Below, piece after piece: positions 54,046-62,723 of a stretch of 64,000 bases of DNA. Under the pieces are notes generated by a model, which saw nothing but the letters and a program-made list of their open reading frames with translations, had not been told where the DNA came from and ran no database searches. The stretch is from an uncultured SAR116 cluster alpha proteobacterium (lineage in GTDB: Bacteria > Pseudomonadota > Alphaproteobacteria > Puniceispirillales > Marisalimonadaceae), in the NCBI GenBank assembly GCA_902615325.1, contig CACMOJ010000007.1, positions 1-64,000 of the forward strand, given 5' to 3'. Every line of letters starts with the position of its first letter. Within the stretch, counting starts at the first letter, position 1. The position numbers and the translations under genes were made by a program.

Positions 54046-54849
54046 ATGTTTGATGTATCTATTATAATACCAGTTTATAAGGCGAAATATACAATTAAAA
54101 AAACATTAGAATCAATAAATAATCAAAAGTTCAAAAATAAGATACCAAAAATAGAATTAATTTTATCAATTGATGATAATAAAAATTATGAAAAATTCAG
54201 AAATATATTAAACAATGAAATAATAAATACTAAAATTGTAAGTACACATAGAATTGGAAGCGGTCCAGGGAATGCAAGAAATATAGGATTTAAAAAATCA
54301 ATTGGAAAGTATGTATGTTTTTTAGATTCTGATGACGAATTTTCAGAAAATTATGTATGTGAAATGTTACAGGAAATAAAAAGAGAAAAGTTGGTAATAG
54401 CGGTAACAAAAATTTTCAATAAAGATAAATTAATAAAGGAATATACAAGTAAAAGGAAATATATGGATATTAAAGAACTAATCAAATATCCATGTAGTTT
54501 TCATCCTTTTATGCAGAGGAGTAAATTTAAGGAATATAAACACTTTCCAAGTCAAGACATATATAATCTAACAGAACATTTATCAGAAAAAAAAATTAAA
54601 ATTATTAAAAATGCTTTTTACAGATTAAATTTAAGAAAAAATAGTCTGACTATGAAACAAGGATTTGAACATAAAATTAAACTTGCATATAAAAAATATT
54701 TAATAAAAGGGATAAAAGAAAGAAACAACAAAATATCAAGGCATTTTGCAGAAAGACTAATATTAAATAAAAATTTTGAGGTATGGAAAAAATTAAATAA
54801 CAGTAAAAAAAGTTATTATGAATATTTAGGAGATGTTTATGGAGAATGA
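54046..54849 (+). CDS. Family 2 glycosyltransferase
   Basis: A 267-residue GT-A enzyme: VSIIIPVYKAKYTIKKTLESI, LILSIDDNKN, GSGPGNARNIGFKKS and metal site YVCFLDSDDEFSE. No membrane helices. It is isolated from the main polysaccharide block, lying between pgi and a haloacid dehalogenase gene. The following gene begins within its last bases, so the two are co-translated. Confidence 0.85.
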   Translation: MFDVSIIIPVYKAKYTIKKTLESINNQKFKNKIPKIELILSIDDNKNYEKFRNILNNEIINTKIVSTHRIGSGPGNARNIGFKKSIGKYVCFLDSDDEFSENYVCEMLQEIKREKLVIAVTKIFNKDKLIKEYTSKRKYMDIKELIKYPCSFHPFMQRSKFKEYKHFPSQDIYNLTEHLSEKKIKIIKNAFYRLNLRKNSLTMKQGFEHKIKLAYKKYLIKGIKERNNKISRHFAERLILNKNFEVWKKLNNSKKSYYEYLGDVYGE

Positions 54850-55504
54850 AAAGATTTATATATTTGATGCTTATGGAACATTATTTGATGTAGATCATGC
54901 ATGTAAAGAAATGGCAATCCAATTAGGTGATAACTGGAATAAACTATCAAGTATATGGCGACAAAAACAGTTAGAATATAGTTGGTTACATAACTCAATG
55001 AATCAATATGTTTCATTCTGGAATATCACAAAAGATAGTCTTGAATATGCCATGAATTCATTGTCAATCAACTCAGTCAAAATAAAAAATGAATTACTTG
55101 ATCTCTATTTTAAAATAGGTGCTTTTGAAGAAGTTGAAGAAGTTTTAAAAAAGATAAAAAAAAATAAAATAAAAACAGCAATATTATCTAATGGAAGTTA
55201 TGATATGTTAAATTCAGCAGTTAAAAATTCAAAGTTTGATGAATTAATTAGCGAAATCATATCTGTAGATGAATGTAAAAAATTTAAGCCTCATAAAGAT
55301 GTTTATCAGTTAGTGATAGATAAGTTCAATATAAATAAAAAAAATTGTATTTTTTTTTCTAGCAATTGTTGGGATATTCATGGAGCATCAAATTTTGGTT
55401 TTCAAACTGTGTGGGTAAATAGAAAAAATAACATTGATGAATTTTTACCAGGAAAAGTAGATTATCAAGTTCAAAGTTTAGAGAATTATATTACTAAAGA
55501 GTAG
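54839..55504 (+). CDS. Haloacid dehalogenase, type II (L-2-haloacid dehalogenase-like)
   Basis: A HAD enzyme of 221 residues: nucleophile segment IYIFDAYGTLFDV, LSNGSYDMLNSAV, KKFKPHKDVYQLV with the Lys, and FFSSNCWDIHGASNFGFQTVWVNR, all characteristic of L-2-haloacid dehalogenases. ATG 54839 was chosen since AGGAG at 54828-54832 is 6 bases upstream; an ATG at 54833 is too near. It may dehalogenate or be a phosphatase with the same framework. Confidence 0.88.
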   Translation: MENEKIYIFDAYGTLFDVDHACKEMAIQLGDNWNKLSSIWRQKQLEYSWLHNSMNQYVSFWNITKDSLEYAMNSLSINSVKIKNELLDLYFKIGAFEEVEEVLKKIKKNKIKTAILSNGSYDMLNSAVKNSKFDELISEIISVDECKKFKPHKDVYQLVIDKFNINKKNCIFFSSNCWDIHGASNFGFQTVWVNRKNNIDEFLPGKVDYQVQSLENYITKE

Positions 55505-56222
55505 AATTCATACCACCATCTATTGTAATTATAGAACCAGTCATATAACTATTATATGGATCTACTAGCATTTTTAAAGAAGGTAATAATTCATCACAAG
55601 ATGCAAATCTATCTAAAGGTATTTTAGATTTCAATTTAGAAGATTTTTCACTTTCCAAAAAAGATCTGTTTAAATCAGTAATTATATATCCAGGGCAAAT
55701 TGCATTTACGAGAATGTTATATTTGGCTAATTCAATCGATTGAGATTTAGTCATCTGAATTAAAGCGGCTTTTGACATTGAATAAGCGCCAACAAACTTT
55801 AAGGGATTTAAACCAAGAATAGAGGAAATATTAATTATACGACCAATTTTATTTAGAATCATTTTCGGTATAATTGTATTACTAATATTTAGCGCAGAAA
55901 TTAGATTAATATTCATAATTTGATTAATCTCATCTAGTGATGCTTCATGGAGAAGATTAGATTGAGCAATGCCTGCATTATTGATTAAGCAATATAAATT
56001 TATATGAGATAACTTTTCCTTAACAAGATTAAAATCGGTAATATCAATTGTTAAAATATCATGATTTAAATTTTGGTTTGGTAGAGAATTAAATGTTTTA
56101 ATTAATTGATCTTTGTTTCTTGCAATGCCAATGATCCTATAACCTTCACTTGCAAGAAAGTTAGAAAAAGAAGCTCCAATACCTTTAGATGCACCTGTAA
56201 TTAAAATTGTTTTAATATCCAT
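55494..56222 (-). CDS. Short-chain dehydrogenase/reductase
   Basis: A classical SDR of 242 residues: LITGASKGIGASFSNFL nucleotide site, LINNAGIAQ, ISSILGLNPLKFVGAYSMSKAALIQM with Ser-Tyr-x-x-x-Lys, and ITIDGGMNSTL at the end. Resembles 3-oxoacyl reductases and gluconate 5-dehydrogenases. Its 3' end overlaps the convergent dehalogenase gene by 11 bp. Substrate unknown. Confidence 0.9.
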   Translation of the reverse strand: MDIKTILITGASKGIGASFSNFLASEGYRIIGIARNKDQLIKTFNSLPNQNLNHDILTIDITDFNLVKEKLSHINLYCLINNAGIAQSNLLHEASLDEINQIMNINLISALNISNTIIPKMILNKIGRIINISSILGLNPLKFVGAYSMSKAALIQMTKSQSIELAKYNILVNAICPGYIITDLNRSFLESEKSSKLKSKIPLDRFASCDELLPSLKMLVDPYNSYMTGSIITIDGGMNSTL

Positions 56223-56237
56223 AATTTAAATATATAT

Positions 56238-57272
56238 ATGAAATTAATGATAAAAAATAATAATAATTTAAAAATATGGTTAGAAGAAAAATTACCTCGT
56301 CTAGGTAATTTAAATAAAATAGAAAAATTTGATGTAGGCCAATCAAATCCAACTTATTTATTACATTGTGATAATAAAAAAATAGTGCTTAGATCAAAGC
56401 CTATGGGTAATTTATTGAGAGGAGCTCATAGAATAGATAGAGAATATAGAGTAATGAGTGCTCTTAGAGAAACTAAAATACCGGTTCCAAATATGATTAT
56501 TTATTGTGAAGAGAACAAGATTATTGGCTCAGAGTTTTTTTTGATGGATTTTATTGATGGTATAAAAGAAAAAAAACCAATCTTAGAAAATTATAGTAAA
56601 GATGAGAAAAAAAAAATTTACAAGAAAAAATCAGAAATACTAGTAAATTTAGCTAAGTTAGACCTGAAAAAATATAATTTAGAGGATTATGGTAAAAAAT
56701 CAGATTATTTATTTCGACAAATTGATCTATGGATAAAACAATATAGAGCATCTGAAACACAAAAAATAGAAGCTATGGAATTTTTAATTGAGAATTTAGG
56801 ATCAAATATTCCAGATATATATGAGAAATTTAATCCTGTTTTAACCCATGGCGATTTTAGAATAGATAATATGATTTTTTCAAAGAATTTAGATATAGCA
56901 TCTTTATTAGATTGGGAATTATCAACATTGGCACCACCTTTTATAGATTTGTCATATTGGTGCTTAATGCTTAGATTTGAAACAGATTGGCTAATTCCAG
57001 GTTTAGGTCAAATTAGAGATAATAGTATTACAGAAGGAATACCAAAGGAAAAAGAGTTGTTACAACTTTATGCTGATGCATTAGGATATGATATTGGGAA
57101 GAGCTGGAATTTTCTTTTAGCCTTTAACTGCTTTAGATTTGCTGGAATTTTACAAGGTGTATTTAAAAGATCTAAAGACGGCAACAATGCAGGAAAAGAT
57201 GCCAACCAAGTTGGATTATTAACAGAGCCTGTATCAAAAATGGGTGAACAATTTTTAAAATTATATATTTAA
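56238..57272 (+). CDS. APH-fold phosphotransferase (ACAD10/11-type kinase domain)
   Basis: A 344-residue kinase-like protein: VGQSNPTYLLHCDNKKIVLRSKP binds nucleotide, LTHGDFRIDNMIF holds the catalytic Asp, and LLDWELSTLAPPFIDLSYW the Mg-binding Asp. The form is that of stand-alone bacterial homologues of the N-terminal domain of ACAD10/ACAD11, some of which phosphorylate hydroxyacyl-CoAs so that the phosphate can be eliminated. The nearby acyl-CoA genes fit this. It overlaps the convergent MFS gene by 12 bp. Confidence 0.85.
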   Translation: MKLMIKNNNNLKIWLEEKLPRLGNLNKIEKFDVGQSNPTYLLHCDNKKIVLRSKPMGNLLRGAHRIDREYRVMSALRETKIPVPNMIIYCEENKIIGSEFFLMDFIDGIKEKKPILENYSKDEKKKIYKKKSEILVNLAKLDLKKYNLEDYGKKSDYLFRQIDLWIKQYRASETQKIEAMEFLIENLGSNIPDIYEKFNPVLTHGDFRIDNMIFSKNLDIASLLDWELSTLAPPFIDLSYWCLMLRFETDWLIPGLGQIRDNSITEGIPKEKELLQLYADALGYDIGKSWNFLLAFNCFRFAGILQGVFKRSKDGNNAGKDANQVGLLTEPVSKMGEQFLKLYI

Positions 57273-58418
57273 AAACCTCTTAGGGTTTATCATTAGAAAA
57301 GATCCAAAAATTAGAACAATCCCAGAAAGTATCATTGAAAAAAAGAATGAATTATAATAATCAGTTAAAAGTCCACTAAGATAAGGTCCTATCATTTGTC
57401 CAATACTGAAAGAGAATGTCAATATTGCAGTCGAAACTATAAATGATCCAGAGAACCTTTTCTGACCCTCTAAAAGACACATTGAAGTTATAGGTACAAA
57501 TGATAAACCAAATAATATACAGGAAATAAAAATTCCAAATTCATTATTAATTAATACAGAAAATAAAACTCCTAATCCCAATATTAAATTCGCTAAAAAA
57601 AGTCCAATATCATTTCCAATTTTATTACCAAACCAATTCCAAAAAAATACCGAAGGTATTCCTGTAACTCCTACTACAAACCATACGTAGGGCTCAGTTT
57701 TTTCTAACCCTGGTGTCAATCTTGACATTGTTGATATAAAGGTACCAAATGCAACATACCCAAACCCATATAATCCATAACTAATAGTAATTAAAGAAAA
57801 TCCTAAACTTGTTTTATTTTTGGATTTTAAATTATATTTAACTTCTGCTTTTTGAATTGGTGTAAATTTAATAATTTGAAATGACAGAATTATAGCTAAA
57901 ATACCAATTGAAAACCACAGTTCATCCCATGTAAAATTTAAAAAACCTAGATAAGATACGACAATAGCTGACAGTGCCATGCCCAGTCCAACTCCAGAAA
58001 AATGAGCAGTTCCTAAAAATATTTTACCTTTTTTTTGAACATGTGAAACTATTAGAGATGTTCCTAATATTAATACAAACGCGCTAAAAATTCCATGTAT
58101 GAAACGTATGAGTATAAATACTTCAAAAGTATTTGTTAGGCCCATAGCAAAAAGAGATATAATAGAGATAAAGATTGAGTAAATAAATATTGATCGGATA
58201 TTGTTTGGAAATTGCGGGAAAATAGGAATTAACGAACCCAATAGATAACCTAAATAATTTGAAGAAGCTATTAAGCCTGCTTCTGTTGTGGTTAAATTTA
58301 ATTCAGAAATCATATAAGGTAAAATAGGAGTATAAGAAAACCTCCCTATTCCAACAGCAATAGTAAGTGCTGCAATACCAGTAAGAATTAAAATAGCAAC
58401 ATTATTTGTCTTATTCAT
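57261..58418 (-). CDS. MFS transporter, YbfB/YjiJ family
   Basis: A 385-residue carrier with twelve helices. The N-terminal mark ALTIAVGIGRFSYTPILPYMI, then TEAGLIASSNYLGYLLG and GAHFSG-like GTAHFSGVGLGMAL are those of the YbfB/YjiJ family (MFS_1-like). Substrate unknown. The start is 56 bp from the divergent crotonase-family gene. Confidence 0.88.
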   Translation of the reverse strand: MNKTNNVAILILTGIAALTIAVGIGRFSYTPILPYMISELNLTTTEAGLIASSNYLGYLLGSLIPIFPQFPNNIRSIFIYSIFISIISLFAMGLTNTFEVFILIRFIHGIFSAFVLILGTSLIVSHVQKKGKIFLGTAHFSGVGLGMALSAIVVSYLGFLNFTWDELWFSIGILAIILSFQIIKFTPIQKAEVKYNLKSKNKTSLGFSLITISYGLYGFGYVAFGTFISTMSRLTPGLEKTEPYVWFVVGVTGIPSVFFWNWFGNKIGNDIGLFLANLILGLGVLFSVLINNEFGIFISCILFGLSFVPITSMCLLEGQKRFSGSFIVSTAILTFSFSIGQMIGPYLSGLLTDYYNSFFFSMILSGIVLIFGSFLMINPKRFLNI

Positions 58419-58474
58419 TAATTTAGATTATCTTAAATGTATAAATAAGCATCTAACAATTTTATTTTTTTAAT

Positions 58475-59251
58475 ATGGAATTTATAGAAACAAAAAAAAT
58501 TACAAATAATATTGCTAAAATAACGCTGACTAATGGTAAAAAATACAACCCATTATCTCTAAATGTGTTAAGACATCTAAATAGTGAATTTAATGATTTG
58601 TCAAATGATTCAAATGTGAAAGCAATCATAATCTCATCAAATGGTCCTGGTTTTTCAGCAGGGCATGATTTACAAGAGCTTAAACAAAATAAAAATAATA
58701 AAGAATTTTTTACCGAACTTTTTAATGAGTGTTCAGATCTAATGTTAAAAATAATGAAATCACCTCAACCGGTAATAGCTCAAATACCTGGGGTCGCAGC
58801 TGCGGCAGGATGTCAACTAGTTGCAACATGTGATCTTGCTATAGCGTCTAATGAAGCAGTTTTTATAACTCCTGGCGTAAATATAGGTTTATTTTGTTCT
58901 ACACCAATGGTTGCGGTTTCTAGATCTCTAGGTCGAAAAAAAACAATGGAAATGTTGTTAACTGGTGAAAGTATGAATGCTGAGGATGCTGTTAGTTTTG
59001 GGTTAATTAATAAAAAAGTTCCTTTAAACGAATTAGAGACAACAGTATTAAACTTTGCAAAATTAATTGCATCTAAACCAACTTCAACTGTTAGAATTGG
59101 GAAAGAAGCATTTTATAAACAAGCCGAATTGCCAATAGAAAAAGCTTATAAATATACATCTGAAGTTATGGCTCAAAATATGTTAAAAAAAGATGCTAAG
59201 GAGGGCATAGAAGCGTTTCTAGAAAAAAGAGAACCCAAATGGGAAAATTAG
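58475..59251 (+). CDS. Crotonase-family protein, ECHDC3-like
   Basis: A 258-residue enoyl-CoA hydratase/isomerase fold. SNGPGFSAGHDLQEL and QIPGVAAAAGCQLVATCDLAIAS build the oxyanion hole. GVNIGLFCSTPMVAVSRSLGRKKTMEMLLTGE matches ECHDC3. The two catalytic glutamates of true enoyl-CoA hydratase are replaced (Gln in the AGCQLVA position; none in the GLFCSTP segment), so normal hydratase activity is unlikely. It overlaps the convergent MetY fusion by 4 bp. Confidence 0.85.
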   Translation: MEFIETKKITNNIAKITLTNGKKYNPLSLNVLRHLNSEFNDLSNDSNVKAIIISSNGPGFSAGHDLQELKQNKNNKEFFTELFNECSDLMLKIMKSPQPVIAQIPGVAAAAGCQLVATCDLAIASNEAVFITPGVNIGLFCSTPMVAVSRSLGRKKTMEMLLTGESMNAEDAVSFGLINKKVPLNELETTVLNFAKLIASKPTSTVRIGKEAFYKQAELPIEKAYKYTSEVMAQNMLKKDAKEGIEAFLEKREPKWEN

Positions 59252-61035
59252 AGATTATCCAAAGATACTTTTAAATCATTGATAATATCATCACTGTTTT
59301 CTAATCCAATTGACAATCTAATGATGTTATCCCCCGCACCAGATATTTCCCTTTCTTGAGGGTTCAATTGTCTGTGCGTTGTTGAAGCGGGGTGTATTAT
59401 TAAAGATTTTGTATCACCAACATTTGCTAAATGTGAAAATAAATTACAGTTTTCAACAATTTTTTTAGCTGCATCAAACCCAGCTTTAACTGAGAATGTA
59501 AAGACTGACCCAAAACCAAACTTAAAATACTTTTTTGCTAATTGATATGATTTATTTTTTTTAAAGCCACTCCAAGATACAGAATCTACTTTATCATGAT
59601 TTATTAAGAAATTTGCAACTTCATCCGCGTTTGACATATGTTTTTGCATTCTTAAGTTTAATGTTTCAATTCCTGTTAGAGTTAAATAAGCATTAAATGG
59701 TGACATAGTAGTACCTAAGTCTCTTAAAGCACTAGCATGGCAAAAATTGATATATGCTAAGTTGCCAAATGTTTCAAAAAATTTAATTCCATGATATGAG
59801 GTATCAGGTGCAGTTAATTTTTCAAATTCTCTACCATTAGCCCAGTCAAATTTACCGGTATCTACTACACAACCTCCCATAGCATTTCCATGACCAGATA
59901 AAAATTTAGTTGTAGAATATATAATTATGTCAGCACCATAATTTGCTGGCTGACAGATAGCTTGTGTAGCCATTGTATTATCTATTATTAGAGGTATTCC
60001 CTCATTATGGGCCAATTCTGATAATTTCTTTATATCCGAAACAACTCCCTCTGGGTTAGATAAACTTTCTGCAAATAGTGCTCTAACATTCTTTGCTTTG
60101 ATGGCTTGTTTTATCTCATCATAATTTGTTATATCAACAAGATCGGTTTCCCATCCAAATGATTTAAAACTTTTAGTGAATTGTGTTATTGAACCACCAT
60201 AAAGTTTTGAACTAGCAACTATTTTTTTGCCTGGACTTAGTAAAGGATATAAAGCAATAAGTTGAGCTGCATGGCCAGATGAAACACAGCAAGATCCAAC
60301 AGCATTATCTAATGCTGCAATTTTTTGCTCTAAAGCTGCAGTTGTTGGATTAGATAAACGTCCATAAATATTACCATTTTCCTGCAAATTGTATAAAGAT
60401 GCTGCATGTTCACTGTCATCGAAGGCAAAGGCTGTTGATTGATAAATTGGAAAACTTCTTGCACCTGTAATTGGATCTGGTGACGTTCCAGCGTGTATAC
60501 TCAAAGTTTCTATATTATTTGATTTAAAAAAATTTCCTGAATTGTCATTATTGTTTGTTAATCTATTTTTTTTGGATGAAATTAATTTAGAATAAAATCC
60601 TCCACTTCCTAACTCACCAAAAATTCTAGAATGTTCAATTTTAGGGCATCTATTATAAATACAATCTAAATTATTTTTTAAAACTAAGTCATTAGCTTCT
60701 GAATTAAAAATACCAATTTGCATCCAAAAAACTTTTGCTTTTATCTTAATTGCTTCTTTAGCTAAATCTAAACATTCATTACTTTTTCGAAAAACATCAA
60801 CCATATCAATATTAATAGGGATGTCTTTTAATGATGCATAACATAATTCATTATGAATTTTTTTTCCAGCTTCCTTAGGATTTACAGGTATTATTTTATA
60901 ACCTTTCCTTAGTAAATATTTCATTACAAAATTAGATGGTCTTTTCCAATTATTACTGGCTCCAACTACTGCAATCGTTTTTACTGAGGATAAAATATTC
61001 GCAATTTTTAGATCACTAAATTTATCATCATTCAT
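59248..61035 (-). CDS. metY: CoA-binding domain fused to O-acetylhomoserine sulfhydrylase
   Basis: A 595-residue fusion. Residues 1 to ~145 are a CoA_binding_2 domain (VVGASNNWKRPSNFVMKYL at 23-41, IIPVNPKEAGKKI, NRCPKIEH). A low-complexity Asn-rich linker follows (160-173). Residues ~174-595 are a full-length PLP enzyme: ETLSIHAGTSPDPITGAR, GRLSNPTTAALE, SGHAAQLIALYPL and the PLP Lys in YSTTKFLSGHGNAMGG. This makes homocysteine from O-acetylhomoserine and sulfide. The CoA-binding half could sense acetyl-CoA or CoA status; that is inference. Confidence 0.92.
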   Translation of the reverse strand: MNDDKFSDLKIANILSSVKTIAVVGASNNWKRPSNFVMKYLLRKGYKIIPVNPKEAGKKIHNELCYASLKDIPINIDMVDVFRKSNECLDLAKEAIKIKAKVFWMQIGIFNSEANDLVLKNNLDCIYNRCPKIEHSRIFGELGSGGFYSKLISSKKNRLTNNNDNSGNFFKSNNIETLSIHAGTSPDPITGARSFPIYQSTAFAFDDSEHAASLYNLQENGNIYGRLSNPTTAALEQKIAALDNAVGSCCVSSGHAAQLIALYPLLSPGKKIVASSKLYGGSITQFTKSFKSFGWETDLVDITNYDEIKQAIKAKNVRALFAESLSNPEGVVSDIKKLSELAHNEGIPLIIDNTMATQAICQPANYGADIIIYSTTKFLSGHGNAMGGCVVDTGKFDWANGREFEKLTAPDTSYHGIKFFETFGNLAYINFCHASALRDLGTTMSPFNAYLTLTGIETLNLRMQKHMSNADEVANFLINHDKVDSVSWSGFKKNKSYQLAKKYFKFGFGSVFTFSVKAGFDAAKKIVENCNLFSHLANVGDTKSLIIHPASTTHRQLNPQEREISGAGDNIIRLSIGLENSDDIINDLKVSLDNL

Positions 61036-61105
61036 ATTTTCCTCTTATTTAATTTAATAAAAATTTTTTGTTCAAAATTTTAATATCTAATTTATACTCA
61101 ATACA

Positions 61106-62704
61106 ATGGATAAACAAGTTTTTGATATAATTATAGTAGGTGCTGGGACTGCAGGTTGTTTGTTAGCCAATAGGTTATCTGCTAACAAAAACTTAAATAT
61201 AGCTCTTATTGAAGCAGGTGGGAGTGATAATTATCATTGGATTCATATTCCAGTTGGATATCTATATTGTATGGGCAATAAAAGAACTGATTGGTTATAT
61301 AAAACTTCTTCTCAACCAGGTTTAAATGGTAGACACCTTAACTACCCAAGAGGAAAAGTGATGGGTGGTTGTTCATCTATTAATGGCATGATATACATGC
61401 GAGGTCAATCCAAAGACTACGATTATTGGAGACAACTAGGCAATATTGGTTGGAGTTGGGACGATGTTCTACCATATTTTGTAAAAACTGAAGATAATTT
61501 TTCTGGAACAGATGAGTATCACGGTCAAGGAGGAGAATGGCGTGTTGATGAACAAAGATTACATTGGGATGTATTAGATGATTTCCAAAATGCTACTGTA
61601 GAAGCAGGTATTCCAAAAATAAAAGATTTTAATAATGGTAATAATTTTGGTGTTTCTTACTTTAAAGTTAATCAAAAAAATGGGTTTAGATTAAATACAG
61701 TCAAAGCCTTCTTAAAACCAATTCAACAAAGAAAAAATTTAAAGATATTTAAAAATTGTGAAGTTGAAAGTTTAATTATTAAGAACAAGATTGTTACAGG
61801 TTTAAAAATTAAAACAAATGGAAATGAGCTTCAAGTCTCATGTAACAAAGAAGTTATATTATCTGCTGGATCAGTTGGGTCACCAAAAATCCTTGAACTT
61901 TCTGGGATTGGAAATCCTAAACTTTTGTTAAAATTAGGCATTAAACCTATAATCGATTCAAAAAATGTTGGAGAAAATTTACAAGACCATTTGCAACTTA
62001 GAGTAATATATAAACTACAAAACGCAAAAACATTAAATCAAGAAATAAATTCAGTTTTTGGCAAAATGAAAATTGGAATGGAATATCTTTTTAAAAGAAA
62101 AGGTCCCATGTCAATGGCTCCAAGTCAATTAGGTGTTTTTGCAATGTCAGATTCTTCATATGAAATGCCTAATGTCCAGTTTCATGTTCAACCTCTTTCT
62201 TTAGATAAATTTGGAGATCCACTTCATAATTTTCCTGGCCTAACAGCAAGCGTTTGTAATTTAAATCCTTTAAGTAGAGGTTCAATTCACATTAAATCGA
62301 AAGATTTAAAAGTGCAGCCAGAAATTAATCCTAACTATTTATCACATGCAACTGATAAAAAAGTTGCAGCTGATTCTATTAAACTAGCAAGAAAAATTAT
62401 TTCACAACCATCAATGAAAAAATATAACCCAGAGGAGTACGCGCCTGGTATAAATTATCAAACTGATAAAGAATTAGAGAGAGTAGCAGGTGATATCGGA
62501 ACAACAATTTTTCATCCAGTTGGAACTTGTGCGATGGGGGTAAGAGATGATTCTGTAACTAAGCCAAATCTAAAAGTAAATGGTATAGAAAAATTAAGGG
62601 TGGTTGATGCATCAATAATGCCTTCAATAACCTCTGGCAATACAAATTCTCCAACTTTAATGATTGCTGAAAAAGCTTCCGAATTAATTTTGAATGAGGT
62701 ATAA
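61106..62704 (+). CDS. GMC-family flavin oxidoreductase (choline dehydrogenase-like)
   Basis: A 532-residue FAD enzyme: IIIVGAGTAGCLLANRLS at the N-terminus, PRGKVMGGCSSINGMIYMRG, GSVGSPKILELSGIG and the C-terminal HPVGTCAMG...LRVVDASIMPSITSGNTNSPTLMIAEKA with the active His and Asn. Members oxidise alcohols such as choline, glucose or polyethylene glycol ends. It starts 70 bp from the divergent MetY gene and leads a run of acyl-CoA catabolism genes. Confidence 0.92.
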   Translation: MDKQVFDIIIVGAGTAGCLLANRLSANKNLNIALIEAGGSDNYHWIHIPVGYLYCMGNKRTDWLYKTSSQPGLNGRHLNYPRGKVMGGCSSINGMIYMRGQSKDYDYWRQLGNIGWSWDDVLPYFVKTEDNFSGTDEYHGQGGEWRVDEQRLHWDVLDDFQNATVEAGIPKIKDFNNGNNFGVSYFKVNQKNGFRLNTVKAFLKPIQQRKNLKIFKNCEVESLIIKNKIVTGLKIKTNGNELQVSCNKEVILSAGSVGSPKILELSGIGNPKLLLKLGIKPIIDSKNVGENLQDHLQLRVIYKLQNAKTLNQEINSVFGKMKIGMEYLFKRKGPMSMAPSQLGVFAMSDSSYEMPNVQFHVQPLSLDKFGDPLHNFPGLTASVCNLNPLSRGSIHIKSKDLKVQPEINPNYLSHATDKKVAADSIKLARKIISQPSMKKYNPEEYAPGINYQTDKELERVAGDIGTTIFHPVGTCAMGVRDDSVTKPNLKVNGIEKLRVVDASIMPSITSGNTNSPTLMIAEKASELILNEV

Positions 62705-62723
62705 ATTACTCATGAGATGATTT

